Positions 1 to 11,471 of a DNA stretch of 64,000 nucleotides are shown one piece after another. Made by a program: the position numbers and the translations under genes. This DNA comes from Cinnamomum chago (lineage: Eukaryota > Streptophyta > Magnoliopsida > Laurales > Lauraceae): NCBI GenBank assembly GCA_038049695.1, contig CP142458.1, positions 42,129,501 to 42,193,500 of the forward strand, written 5' to 3'. The number at the start of each line of letters is the position of its first letter. Position 1 is the first letter of the stretch. The notes beneath the pieces are model-generated. The model did not search any database, was not told where the DNA came from, and worked only from the letters and a program-made list of their open reading frames with translations.

Positions 1-1270
1 GCTTTTCAAGGCTAAGCATAAACCTTTACACCATATGCTTTTCAAGGCTAAGCATAAACCTTTACAACATAGAACTTTTCTCTTATGAAAAATGCCTAAG
101 GATGCATGGATTAAGAGAGCAATGAAGTGCAATGGAGTGCCTCTAAATAGGCTAATTAGAAAGTGAAAACTCAACTCCTAGAAACATGCATAATAATGAC
201 AAAGTCTATGAATGATGCATTTTCTAGAAATAACTCTTTCTCTTTGAAAAGATAAAACCATGAATGATGCAAAGATGTTAATCAAATATTTGAGAAAGAG
301 TTGTATGTCTAACACATGTAATTAACAATGAAAATTAACTTGTTTTCAAAAAGGATGTTCTAAAGTCAAACAAGTTGATTTTGAAACAAGAACACAAAAT
401 CATGTGTAACATAGACAATATGTTGCATTCATAAAGCTCATGTGATTTCTAAAGTACTAAGCATGTTATGAAGGTCAACATCTTAATAGAAAAGCATCTT
501 GTTAGTCATGCATTGAAAGAAATCAAAAGAGAGAAACAAAACATGATTTTAAAATACTTAGGATTAAAGGAAGCACACCCATTTGAAGATCAAAGGTTGA
601 ATAAAGGGAATGGCTTCATAATCCTTGTCAAAATGCTCTTTAGGAGTTGCTAATCCTTGGCCTCAAATGTCAGCAACTTTTCCCAAACAAAAAGCCACTT
701 TTTATAGAGAAAAAGTTCCCAACGGCTAGCTCCCCGGTCGACCCCATGACAGGGCCCGGTCGACCGGGTACACACAACGGCTAAAATTCTGACCGTTGGA
801 GCTTCAGAAGCAGGTCAACCTGCAGTGTACCCAGTCGACCGGGTCCTCTGGGCCGGTCGACCGGCCACACAGGCAGGTTGACCTGCAAAGAGCCCAGAAA
901 TCTGAAAATTTTGAAACTGGCAATATTTGAATGGCACTTTCTAGGGGACTTTGAGGACCATTTCTCAAGCATGAATTCATGACTAAAAGAAGATGAAAAA
1001 TGAATTTCTAAAGCCATGAAAACTCCAAAACCAAATAATGATTTTAAAGATAGAAACTTTGGAAAGCTTGAATGATTTTGAAATAAAAAACTCCATGATC
1101 TTAAGAGACAAACTGAAATGAAAACCATGCATATCAAATGATAATAATAAAGATCAAGAAAGAGAAATATGCATGATGAACCTTTGAATAAAACCATGAA
1201 TGAATGAGAGGACAAGCTTTATGAAAGTGAATGCATCCTATCAAATTGCAACAAAACAAAAACTCTAACA
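1..1270 (-). repeat. 3' LTR (partial) of the SIRE-like element
   Basis: This is nearly identical to 6798-8067 and ends in CTAACA, the complement of the LTR start TGTTAG. The upstream end is outside the window. It carries one more unit of the roughly 33-bp minisatellite (GGCTAAGCATAAACC core) at its left edge than the right LTR does. TATA (699-706), the MSA-type site (718-728) and the palindrome block (731-886) match those of the right LTR. Confidence 0.93.
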
Positions 1271-1282
1271 ATCTCCCCCTTT
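1271..1282 (-). other. polypurine tract of the SIRE-like element
   Basis: AAAGGGGGAGAT on the minus strand directly abuts the 3' LTR, as expected for the plus-strand primer. The same tract and the following CAATTTGATGGC occur next to the NA-4 LTR at 42876, which links the two elements. Confidence 0.88.
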
Positions 1283-1649
1283 GCAATTTGATGGCAACTC
1301 TTGAAGCTTGAACTCTCTCTCAATCTCCTTGAAATCTTGAACAGCAATAACTTTGGATATTTAAGGAGCTTTGGATATTTTGGAGCTTTGGATTTTCCTT
1401 GCAGGAGCGACGACAGAAGACGACCAACCTAGAAGCTAAACAAAATATGCACTCTAGGCAAAGCTACTCCCCCTCAACAATAGCAACCCTTGAATCTTCT
1501 CCCCCTCAATTGGTGAACTCTCTCCCCCTTTGACATCTAATTGCAAAGGAGCCTGCCCATCAAAGATAAAACACACAACCTTGTTAGTAGCACCTGTTTA
1601 TAAGAGATATAAAAATAAGATGTGGAACAGGTGATTAGCGAACAAGAAT
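1283..1649 (-). other. 3' untranslated internal region of the SIRE-like element
   Basis: There is no coding potential here. It lies between the end of the RNase H region and the polypurine tract and is rich in CT-type runs on the plus strand. The stretch around 1588-1640 resembles 43350-43400 in NA-4, so this 3' flank is shared between the autonomous-type and non-autonomous elements. Confidence 0.7.
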
Positions 1650-4600
1650 TTAAAAAACAGGGCAAGGGCCAATGCCCAATTGATGTCTCAAATTTATGAA
1701 ACGATCATTTCCAAGGGGTTTAGTGAACAAATCAGCCAATTGGGTATCTGTAGGGACAAACATTAACTCAATGGTGCCTTGGTCAGCATGATCACGCAAG
1801 AAATGATAGCGAATGTCAATGTGTTTAGTGCGAGAGTGCTGAACAGGATTTTTTGAGATACTGATGGCACTAGAGTTGTCACACATGATAGGCATGCATT
1901 GTTGTGGAACATTATAATCTAATAAAGTTTGTTTCATCCACAACAGCTGGGCACAGCAGCTACCTGCAGCAATATATTCAGCTTCTGCAGTAGACAAGGA
2001 TACAGAATTTTGCTTTTTGCTATGCCAGGCTACTAAGCAGTTCCCTAAGAAATAGCAGCAGCCACTAGTGCTTTTCCTATCATCTATTGATCCTGCCCAA
2101 TCTGCATCACTATATCCAATTAATTGCAGAGTTGAGTCATGAGGATACCAGATACCATAATGAGAAGTCCCATTAATATATTTTATGATACGTTTAACAG
2201 CTTTAATGTGAGACTCTCGGGGGTCAGATTGATACCTAGCACATATTCCAACGCTAAAAGAGATATCAGGGCGGCTAGCAGTGAGGTAAAGAAGGCTTCC
2301 TATCATGCTCCTATAAAATTTTTGGTCAGCTTTCTTTCCCTGAAGGTCACTAGAGATTTTAGTAGTGGATCCCATAGGATTGCAACTAGTCTTAGATTCT
2401 CCTAAGCCAAACTTTTTTACTATTTCTAGAGCAAACTTGGATTGACTAAGAAAAATACCTTGATCAGTCTGACTAACTTGTAATCCTAGAAAGAACTGAA
2501 GGGGTCCTACCAAACTCATTTCAAAAGTGGAGCTCATTAACTTAGAAAATCCTTGAGCAAGATGATCAGATGTTGATCAAAAAACAATGTCGTCAACATA
2601 TATCTGAGTAATGAGAATATCTTTATCAACCTTTTTAATGAATAGAGTCTTGTCCACATTCCCACATTCATATCCATTTTCAAGTAAGTGACTTGTCAGC
2701 TTTGCATACCAGGCTCTTGGGGCTTGTTTCAATCCATAGAGAGCCTTTTTCAATTTAAAAACATATTCTGGGTGATGAGGATCCTCGAAGCCTTGAGGTT
2801 GAGTAACATACACATCTTCCTCAATTTCACCATTTAAAAAGGCACTCTTTACATCCATTTGAAACAGTTTAATCTTCATGCTGCTGGCATAAGTCAATAA
2901 AATTCGAATAGACTCCAACCGAGCTACTGGTGCAAAGGTTTCCTCAAAATCAACTCCTTCAATTTGAGCATACCCTTTGGCTACAAGTCTAGCTTTGTTC
3001 CTTATAACATTTCCTGATTCGTTCAGCTTGTTCTTGAAAATCCATTTTGTGCCAATTTGGCTTTTGCCTTCAGGAAGGGGTACAAGATCCCATACATCAT
3101 TCTTTCTAAACTGATTTAATTCATCTTGCATGGCCTCAATCCATTCAGACTTGGTTTCTGCTTCAGAGAAGTTCTTGGGCTCAATTTGAGAAACAAAGGA
3201 ATAGTGAGCACACAGATTATGAACCTGTCTTCTTGTCATGACTCCTTTTGTGATATCTCCAATGACATTATCCAAGTTGTGATTTCTTAATAACTTTGTG
3301 GGCATAGTACGGACTGAGGGAATCTCTTCTTCACTTTCAGATGAAATAGGCTGCTCAACTAAGGTCTCTTCTTCATCATGAGGAGCTTTCTTAATTTGAT
3401 TAGTCTCATCAAAGACAACATGAGCTGATTCCATGACAGCCATAGATCTGAGGTTGAACACTCTATAAGCCTTGCTTTTATCAGAATATCCTAAGAAGAT
3501 CCCTTCATCAGATTTGGAATCGAACTTTTCAAGTTGCTCTCTATCTCTTAAAATATAGCACTTGCTACCAAACACTTTAAGATAACCCAGATTTGATTTT
3601 CTTCCAAAATACAGCTCATAAGGGGTTTTGTTAGTGTTCTTTGTCAAATAAACACGGTTAATAAGGTAGCATGCCGTATTGATAGCTTCAGCCCATAAGT
3701 TGCGCGGGAGATTTTTCTCATTAAGAAGGGTTCTGGCCATTTCTTGAATAACTCTGTTTCTTCTTTCAGCTACTCCATTTTGCTGGGGAGTTTTTGGAGC
3801 AGAGAATTGATGACTGATCCCATGGCTTTCACAAAAGTCTGCAAATCTTTCATTTTCAAATTCACCTCCATGATCACTTCTTATCTTCTTAATTTTGCAG
3901 TCCTTCTCAACTTGAATTTTCTTGTAAATCCTTATGATATTATCTACTGCATCTGATTTTGCATGAAGAAAGGCCACCCATCCAAATCTCTAATAATCAT
4001 CAACCATAACTAGGATATACTTTCTCCCACCAATACTCTGAATAGGTGCAGGTCCAATGAGGTCCATGTGAATGAGTTCAAGAGGACGAGCAGAGGATAT
4101 ATCTTTTATACCTTTAAAACTTTTCTTGATCTGTTTACCCATTTGACAAGCCTTGCACAATTCAGATTTGTAATCATCTAATTTGGGTATTCCTCTAACA
4201 ATTTCTTTCTTTGATAAGATCTTCATCAGTTTGTAATTTATATGTCCCATTCTTTGATGCCACAACTGATTTTCTTGAACTTTTGACATTAAACACATGG
4301 ATTCATTCTCACAACATTCTTCTATGGTGTAGATGTTATCGTTAGTACGTAATCCAGTGAGTAGAACTGTGTGGGATTTCTCATCCAGAACTTTGCAAGA
4401 TTTGCTATCAAAAACAACTTTGTTTCCTTTGTCACACAACTGACTTATGCTCAAGAGATTATGCTTTAAACCATCCACAAGGAAAACATCTTTTAATGTA
4501 GGCATTTGATCTCCTCCAACACAGCCTTTTCCTATAATCTGAGCTTTCCGATTATCTCCAAAAGACACATTACCTCCATCATAGTCCTCAAGAGTGATAA

Positions 4601-5240
4601 ATCTAGAACGGTCTCCAGTCATATGCTTGGAGCAACCACTGTCCAAAAACCATCTAGAGTTTTCTTTAACTTTGAGAGCGGTTTGAACTAAGAAATTCTT
4701 AACACTTTTCTCTTTTTCAATCCAAGTAGCCTTAATGAAGGTAGAGGTAGAAGTCTTGGGAACAAACTTGAAATGAGCTCTAGAACTATGATTTTGAGAC
4801 ATCCTAAACTTAAAAGGACAGTTTGGAACTAGATGACCTATTTGATTGCAAAAATGACAAGTCCATCTAGAGGAAAAGAAGATTTTACCTATAGGTTTGA
4901 GATAAGTCCTAGTATTATGTTGAAAGCTATTCTTCTTGCTACTAGAGGAGCATTCAAAACCTATACCATTCTTGTTACCAAAGACTTTATTCAAGCCTAA
5001 CATTTGATAGAATTTGTCATTGCCTAAGGTAAATTTTTCAACAACATGTTTTCCCTTTTCAAGTTTCATTTTAAGAGATTCTGATTCTTGTTGACTAGAT
5101 TCTAGCAAACTTTGTAATTTATGAATTTCTTTTTCAGCTTTAGCAAGATTGTCATTAGAGGTAGTCAACTTAGATTGAACATTTTCTATCTCATTGTATT
5201 TCAAGATTAATTGATCTTTTAAAACATTTAGATCATTCAC
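1650..5240 (-). pseudogene. pol: pol region of the SIRE-like element (spacer, protease, integrase, RT, RNase H)
   Basis: Reading leftward on the minus strand, the parts are as follows. A coiled-coil spacer lies at about 5000-5240. A CCHC knuckle (CHFCNQIGHLVPNC) lies near 4820-4865. A Ty1/copia aspartic protease with DSGCSKHMTG lies near 4620-4650. An integrase has its HHCC zinc module near 4130-4260 and a catalytic core near 3500-3900 ([23 protein letters not shown]). A reverse transcriptase lies at about 2350-3100 with the YVDDIVF motif, and a copia RNase H at about 1680-2110 with STSGCCYFLG, STAEAEYIAAG and ADLFTKPL. The domain order PR-INT-RT-RH is diagnostic of Ty1/copia. The region is broken in a few places and is treated as a fossil. 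It would have supplied the enzymes needed to mobilise itself and elements sharing its LTR ends. Confidence 0.9.
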
Positions 5241-5361
5241 AAGCCTTTTAGATTCACTTTTAAGCTTTTATTTTTCTTGGTTATGACTTCACATAGTTCA
5301 TATAGTTCCTCATAGGCTTGATGAATATCATTGTCACTATTCTCTTCACTTACTTCTTCTA

Positions 5362-6465
5362 TTAACACATTATGATCATTGTTTTCTTCAATGGGAGTAA
5401 AGAGAAGCCAAAAGTGGAATTATCATTATCTTCATCATTTTGAGGTTCATTATTGTCACTACTTTCCTCTTCCTCATCATCCCAAGTTATGTTCAAGACT
5501 TTCTTTACTTTCTTATCTTTCTTTTCAGATTCTTTAGGGGAGGGGCAGTTTTGAGCGATGTGACCAAATCCTTTACAGTTGTAACATTGCACATCCTTTT
5601 TGGTAAAAGATCCCCTTGAGTTCCTTTGAAAATTTTCATTTCTAGAATCTTCAGACTATTTATAGTTCTTTTTGTTCTTAAGGAAATTCTTAAACTTCTT
5701 AGCAAGCAAAATAGTGTTTTCATCATCACTCTCACTCTCATTGTCATTTTCTTTATGTTGGGAGCTAAGAGCTACACCTTTCTTCTTGCTAGGGACTTCA
5801 AAATCTAATTCATAATTGAGAAGATTTCCTCTAAGTTCTTCTATTTTGATCTTGTCCACATCTTTGCTTTCAGTTATAGCTACTATCTTGGGTTTGAACC
5901 TTTTGGGGAGAGATCTTAATATTTTTCTAACAGCTTTTGACTCATCCATCTTCTCTCCTAGACCTATGAGGGAATTAACAATCTCCATGAATTTAGTATA
6001 GAACTTGTCAAAGGTTTCTTCCTCTTGCATTCTGAGTTCTTCATACTTAGTAGACAACATTTGGATTTTAGCTACTTTGACTTGATTGGTCCCTTCATGA
6101 GTGGTCTCTAAGGTATCCCACACTTCCTTAGCAGTAATACAATTTACTACCCTATTGAACTCTTCTTGGGACAAGGCACAAAACAAGGCATTTTTAGTTT
6201 TAGCATTTAGATTTGCCCTATCTTTCTCTCCTTGAGTCCAATCTTTCTTAGGCTTATCCTTGATAGCTATGACATGTCCTTCAGAATCTTTTTCAGTGAT
6301 AATGGGGTCATGATACCCTCCTTCAATGATACTCCAAACATCTAGACTTTGAGATTCTGGAAAGACTTGCATCCTAATCTTCCAATACCGGTAATGAGAG
6401 CCATTAAACAAGGGAGGTCTATTGGTGGCATGACCTTCTCCTAATTGGGATTGCATGGTGATCAC
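5362..6465 (-). pseudogene. gag: gag region of the SIRE-like element
   Basis: The N-terminal part (about 5656-6465) is a UBN2-type copia Gag: PPLFNGSHYRYWKIRMQVF near the start, then KEVWDTLETTHEGTNQVK and a helical C-terminal half. A CCHC zinc knuckle (CYNCKGFGHIAQNC) follows near 5550-5592, then an acidic stretch. Gag forms the virus-like particle and the knuckle binds the genomic RNA. The start MITMQSQLGEGHATNRPP lies about 70 nt inside the primer site, a normal distance. The region shares the element's breaks. No counterpart of this UBN2 part is visible in NA-4 or NA-5. Confidence 0.88.
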
Positions 6466-6529
6466 AAAAGCACAAACTCACTCTAAGGATTCTAACTCTA
6501 GGTGGTTAGACCTAAACAAGAGCACCTAG

Positions 6530-6541
6530 GCTCTGATACCA
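6530..6541 (-). other. primer binding site, initiator Met tRNA
   Basis: TGGTATCAGAGC on the minus strand lies two bases inside the 5' LTR. It is complementary to the 3' end of plant initiator Met tRNA, the usual primer for copia and many gypsy elements. Confidence 0.92.
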
Positions 6542-7496
6542 ATTGAAAGTCCAAGATCGAATCCTAGAGGGGGGGGGGGGGTGAATAGGGTGAGCTCAAA
6601 TACCTAGACCAATTTTAAATCTTTTAGCTTTTAAGTCCTTATGCTTTGAAGAAGAATAATAAAATTAACCAAGAGAGCATAATCCATAAAAAGAAAGCAT
6701 AAAGACAATCACCATAACACAAGCATATATAGTGGTTCGGCCAAATTGCCTACATCCACTCCCGGTACACCTACCGGTATTCACTAACTTCAATTAAGGT
6801 TTAGGATCACCTCAAACCTTACAATCAACACTATGCTTTTCAAGGCTAAGCATAAACCTTTACAACATAGAACTTTTCTCTTATGAAAAATGCCTAAGGA
6901 TGCATGGATTAAGAGAGCAATGAAGTGCAATGGAGTGCCTCTAAATAGGCTAATTAGAAAGTGAAAACTCAACTCCTAGAAACATGCATAATAATGACAA
7001 AGTCTATGAATGATGCATTTTCTAGAAATAACTCTTTCTCTTTGAAAAGATAAAACCATGAATGATGCAAAGATGTTAATCAAATATTTGAGAAAGAGTT
7101 GTATGTCTAACACATGTAATTAACAATGAAAATTAACTTGTTTTCAAAAAGGATGTTCTAAAGTCAAACAAGTTGATTTTGAAACAAGAACACAAAATCA
7201 TGTGTAACATAGACAATATGTTGCATTCATAAAGCTCATGTGATTTCTAAAGTACTAAGCATGTTATGAAGGTCAACATCTTAATAGAAAAGCATCTTGT
7301 TAATCATGCATTGAAAGAAATCAAAAGAGAGAAACAAAACATGATTTTAAAATACTTAGGATTAAAGGAAGCACACCCATTTGAAGATCAAAGGTTGAAT
7401 AAAGGGAATGGCTTCATAATCCTTGTCAAAATGCTCTTTAGGAGTTGCTAATCCTTGGCCTCAAATGTCAGCAACTTTTCCCAAACAAAAAGCCAC

Positions 7497-7526
7497 TTTT
7501 TATAGAGAAAAAGTTCCCAACGGCTA
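7497..7526 (-). promoter_or_regulatory. LTR core promoter: TATA box with upstream MSA-type site
   Basis: On the minus strand TATAAAAA (7497-7504) lies 11 bp downstream of an exact match to the mitosis-specific activator consensus YCYAACGGYYA (CCCAACGGCTA when read on the plus strand, 7516-7526). A second exact match (TCCAACGGTCA) lies just upstream in the same LTR near 7587-7597. The MSA consensus and its binding by three-repeat MYB proteins are established for plant G2/M genes; activity here is inferred. Confidence 0.6.
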
Positions 7527-7528
7527 GC

Positions 7529-7684
7529 TCCCCGGTCGACCCCATGACAGGGCCCGGTCGACCGGGTACACACAACGGCTAAAATTCTGACCGTTGGAGC
7601 TTCAGAAGCAGGTCAACCTGCAGTGTACCCGGTCGACCGGGTCCTCTGGGCCGGTCGACCGGCCACACAGGCAGGTTGACCTGC
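7529..7684. repeat. GGTCGACC palindrome block of the SIRE-like LTR
   Basis: A GC-rich island in an AT-rich LTR. It has outer inverted arms GCAGGTCAACCTGC (7608-7621) and GCAGGTTGACCTGC (7671-7684), perfect 14-bp complements. They enclose two perfect 16-bp palindromes, ACCCGGTCGACCGGGT (7627-7642) and GGCCGGTCGACCGGCC (7649-7664). Two more GGTCGACC words lie at about 7532-7565. The left LTR has the same block at 731-886. Confidence 0.85.
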
Positions 7685-8067
7685 AAAGAGCCCAGAAATC
7701 TGAAAATTTTGAAACTGGCAATATTTGAATGGCACTTTCTAGGGGACTTTGAGGACCATTTCTCAAGCATGAATTCATGACTAAAAGAAGATGAAAAATG
7801 AATTCTAAAGCCATGAAAACTCCAAAACCAAATAATGATTTTAAAGATAGAAACTTTGGAAAGCTTGAATGATTTTGAAATCAAAAACTCCATGATCTTA
7901 AGAGACAAACTGAAATGAAAACCATGCATATCAAATGATAAAAATAAAGATCAAGAAAGAGAAATATGCATGATGAACCTTTGAATAAAACCATGAATGA
8001 ATGAGAGGACAAGCTTTATGAAAGTGAATGCATCCTATCAAATTGCAACAAAACAAAAACTCTAACA

Positions 8068-8940
8068 GGGGGCGCGCGAGAGAGAGGGAGAAGGAAGAAG
8101 GAGACGGAGAGAGAGAGAGAGAAGACAGAGAGATAGAGAGCGAGGGATGGGTGCACAGGTGGAGAAAGAGGAAGGAAAGAAAGGAAAGAGAGTGCTGTGT
8201 GTGCAGAGTGCGGGTGGAAGGAGAGAGTCTACCTGGTCAACGAGGCGTCCGGAGGAGGAAGAAGGTGGCGCTGGTGCTGCGTACAGGGGGAGAACAACGG
8301 TGCTGCAAGCGTTTGGCGTGCGTCTGGTGGTGCTGCTGTGGGATGGAGAAGAAGACCATGAAGATCTGAGAGAGGGGTGGTGGTGTGGTAACAGAGATGA
8401 TGAGACGGAGAGGGGATGATGGGTTGCAGGGAATGGATAGCAGAGAAGATGGTGGACGCTGCCCGCTGTGAGGAGAAGATCGATGAGTGGATAGATCGGG
8501 AGTGGAAGAGAAGAGAGGATGATGGAAGATGGGTGACGGATCGTGAGATGGAGATGATCCCAGGGACTGCTGCGTGAAGGAGATGAAGATGGGAGGTGGG
8601 TCTGGGAGGCCTAGGATCTGCGCAGGATGGAGATGATGGGAGGATGGAGAGGTGGGAGTAGAGATGGATGGGAGAGATGGAGATGATGGGAGGATGGAGC
8701 GGTCTGCACTTAGGTTGTGAATGAATGGAGGATCAAGGAGGGCCTGATGGGGAGCACTCTGCGCATCTATGGGATGAGGAGAGGCGCCAAAGATCGAGAT
8801 CAGGAAGTTTGGGATCGAGAGGGGAAGAGAGATATCAGGAGCGATGGAGAGATAAGGAGCGAGAGATAGAGATGAGGGAGAGTTTTAGCGGAGGAGGGAG
8901 TGGGAGAGAGAGAGATATCAGGGGGGAGGGGAGAGTCCAG
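8068..8940 (+). repeat. GA-rich low-complexity stretch
   Basis: Purine-rich sequence with GAGAGA runs and many GATGGGAGGATGGAGA-like words. Open frames across it are explained by the base bias and show no recognisable domain. On the minus strand it is a CT-rich tract, as often seen in LTR R/U5 or leader regions. Confidence 0.6.
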
Positions 8941-9729
8941 ATCTTGTGGACTCTCCTCTCCCATGCAGGTGATGGGCCAGGCGGGCTAGGTCGGGTCTGG
9001 GTCGAGTTTAGGTTGGGCTTCAGGTTTGATTCAGATTAGATGGGTTTGGGCTTGGTTTTAATGGGTTGGATCGGGTCAGGTTCAGGTTTGGGTTCCGCTT
9101 GGTTTTGGATTGGTTTTGGCTCGGTTTTGGACCATAGGAATTGGTTCGGGCTCAGAAGGTGGAGTTCGAAAGAGTTTGGTCCGGTTATCATTGTCGGGGC
9201 CCAGGCTTCGTAGATTTTGATCCGCTTGCCGGATTTCGACGTTCTACACATCTGCGGAAAGCTCTCGGCGTGTAGGTCACGATGAACCAATTTTTAAGGC
9301 GATTAGAGGTCTAGAAATGAAAAGTAATTTTTTAGGCGCGCGCCTTTGGAGTATGGGACCCACTGTTATGATTTTTCGATCCGCCCGTCAGATCTCAGAG
9401 TTCTATATATGGATGGAAAGCCGTTGGCAAACAGATCGTAATAAACTAACTTCCAGGGTGATCGGGGGTCCAGAAATGATAGGTGACCTTTGACTCGGGA
9501 CCTAATCATGAAACCATTAAATAGGGTGGATTGAATTACCCCTCATAGGTTGCCAAAATGAGGTGTATACGCTATATATCGTCGGAAAGCTCTCGGTATG
9601 TAGAATCTTTGGGTCTATACATCATAATAATCAAAGGTCGGGAAAAGGTAGGGACTTGGGGTTAAGTTGACCTAGGGTTTGGTTCGGGTTGTCTTCGGGT
9701 TGAATTTGGACTAAAACAGAGGAAATTGG

Positions 9730-10015
9730 ACTTGGGCGCACTTGTGGGGGCGCCCAAGTGGATTTTAGAACTTGTGTCTGCACCCATGTTATCTTCTGGG
9801 TCGAATGGGCTTGGGGTTTGGTTTTGGATTGTTTTCGGATTGAGATTGGGTTGGAACTATGAAGAGTGGACTGGAACCAGCTAAAATGTGCACTAAAGTG
9901 TGTTCTAGGGTAACTAGGGACTTAGGCGCACTTGTGTGTGTGCCCAAGTGTGACCTTGGAACCTGGGTGCACTGCAGTTTGGAACTTGGTCGCACCTATA
10001 TTGGCGCCCAAGTGT
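9730..10015. repeat. three CTTGGGCGC / GCGCCCAAG inverted-repeat units
   Basis: At 9730-9759 ACTTGGGCGC and GCGCCCAAGT are perfect 10-bp arms around a 10-nt loop. Related, less perfect units follow near 9928-9955 and 9977-10012, each with a CGCACTTGTG-like middle. This is another palindrome cassette inside an LTR, with a different word from the GGTCGACC families. Confidence 0.7.
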
Positions 10016-10547
10016 GTCCCTAGTGCGGGACCACTTGCTTAGTCTTCCAAGAGCCATATCTTTTGATCCGTTGGTCGGAATTGGACGTTCTATATATTAT
10101 CGGAAAGCTCTCAGAACGTAGAATCTTGTGGTCTAAGATCCTAATGGTCAGAGGTCAAGAACAGTAAGGGATACTTGGATCAATGACTCTAACCTCTTAA
10201 TTCATGTTAATCGTATCGTACTTAGGCAAACTAAGTGTAATTTCTTTAGGAACAATATGAGTGTGTTCTATGTAGTCTGGAAGGGGCTTGGATAGCGTTG
10301 TAGTCCATTCCTTATATGAGTAGTGGGTTGGACTCGAGATCTCGATGCGATTCAGCCTTTTCTCTCACAAATCTCTATAGATCGTCGAACTAAGTCTAAA
10401 ATTATCAACAAGCATCTTCATCGTCATTAATTAATCTGAATTATGCCATTAACCATTCAATTATGGGTGAAATGGGGGCATCGTTATATATGATAAGTGT
10501 TTAAGGCTATCATAGGGGGCCAAAATGAGGTGTCTACACACGCGACC

Positions 10548-11471
10548 CCACATCTCATGTACAATCCGGGCCTACAGTTAATTGCAAATAACTCCACTAT
10601 ATAAATGCAATTGAACTCCAGTCTTAGGAATATATTACAATAAAGACCCTAAACTTCCCAATTACCACAAGTAGACCCCTCCATCTATATCCATGGATCA
10701 ATTGGACCTGTCCACCAAATTAGATCCAAATCTTATTATCCTTGAGCCCCAATTAATTATAATGATCATTTCGTACCGATCCAATTAACTCTTAATCGGA
10801 ATGGGTGAGCACTTACCAATGATAAATCAATTAATTGGCACAAGGGGATATTAAAGATAGATTCCATCTTGACCATTGAATGTTCCCACAGCTCTACTAC
10901 CACATGCCCAAATCACCGAGGTGTTGACCTACAATTGGCCTCACTCATTGGTGACTCAAAGCAAATGAATAGATAGAAACTTGAGTTCATTAATGTCTCA
11001 GAATTATGAGCCTATTGTTAGGGAATTATGTGAGTAGACCTTAAAGTAAAGACAGTGTATATAAGGTGCATCTCATGGTCCTTCAATACATTTAATGTAC
11101 CGGTACCATGATCCGGAATCTTACATTCCGATGATCGAGACAAATCACACTATCTCATAGTGATCAAAGTGTTGCAACCTTGTCAGATGAGATGCCCAAT
11201 CTCATCACTGGTTGTGAAGATATTTAAGTATAAGATTTGCAATACATGTCTCCTGTATGTGGATCTCATCCACACATATGTATTACATCTAGTATACTTG
11301 TGGACTCCAGTTCGTCTCAAGAACCATTATGTCATTCGTATTGGTTATGTGCAAGTATATAATTAAACACCATTCATCTCATGAAAGGAAAGCATGATTG
11401 TATTGATAAATAAAGAAATTAATCAATTTATTACATCATATACTTGGTATTGAGACCATAAAACTAACAGT
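10548..11471 (-). repeat. Angela-like LTR fragment, minus orientation
   Basis: It reads on the minus strand from TGTTAGTTTTATGGTC (11471) and matches the first roughly 0.9 kb of the LTR at 16587. It ends abruptly at the Tat-1 LTR boundary. No internal sequence is attached. Confidence 0.8.

Larger units (their letters stand above)
1..8067 (-). mobile_element. SIRE-like Ty1/copia LTR retrotransposon, left end cut by window
   Basis: Two LTR copies flank an internal region with gag, protease, integrase, reverse transcriptase and RNase H in Ty1/copia order on the minus strand. The primer site matches the 3' end of initiator Met tRNA and the polypurine tract is clear. By eye the overlapping 1.23 kb of the two LTRs differs at about five positions (about 0.4%), so the insertion is very recent on the usual LTR clock. 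The coding part nevertheless carries about five breaks, so this copy looks dead. The long spacer between gag and protease, with a coiled coil and a second zinc knuckle, fits the SIRE lineage; the lineage call is from memory of family features, not a tree. It sits inside the Tat-1 LTR at 8068-10547. Confidence 0.9.
6544..8067 (-). repeat. 5' LTR of the SIRE-like element
   Basis: This LTR is 1,524 bp, running TGTTAGAG to CTTTCA on the minus strand. It contains, in transcription order, a palindrome block (7529-7684), an MSA-type AACGG site (7516-7526), a TATA box (7497-7504), a short minisatellite remnant near 6834-6865, and a poly-C/G tract with the conserved end CTCTAGGATTCGATC near 6560-6590. 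Both ends are alignable by eye with the LTR ends of NA-4, NA-5, NA-6 and the solo LTRs. Confidence 0.93.
8068..10547 (-). repeat. LTR remnant of Tat-1 (minus-strand Tat-like gypsy)
   Basis: On the minus strand the sequence starts at 10547 with TGTAGACACCTCATTTTGG, a start I associate with plant gypsy LTRs. It runs leftward until cut by the SIRE-like element at 8068. It lies on the 3' side of the Tat-like pol remnant at 14372-16586, in the right orientation for that element's 3' LTR. No coding signal is seen. It contains three CTTGGGCGC-type inverted repeats (9730-10015), about four copies of a GGAAAGCTCTC motif, and a purine-rich end (8068-8940). The LTR start is fairly clear; ownership by Tat-1 is inference. 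Confidence 0.5.

Noticed and set aside
8028-8419. Two overlapping plus-strand open frames in the GA-rich stretch
   Set aside because: Composition is almost pure GAG/AGA/GGA, giving Arg/Glu/Gly-rich translation without any domain. It is a by-product of purine bias in an LTR.
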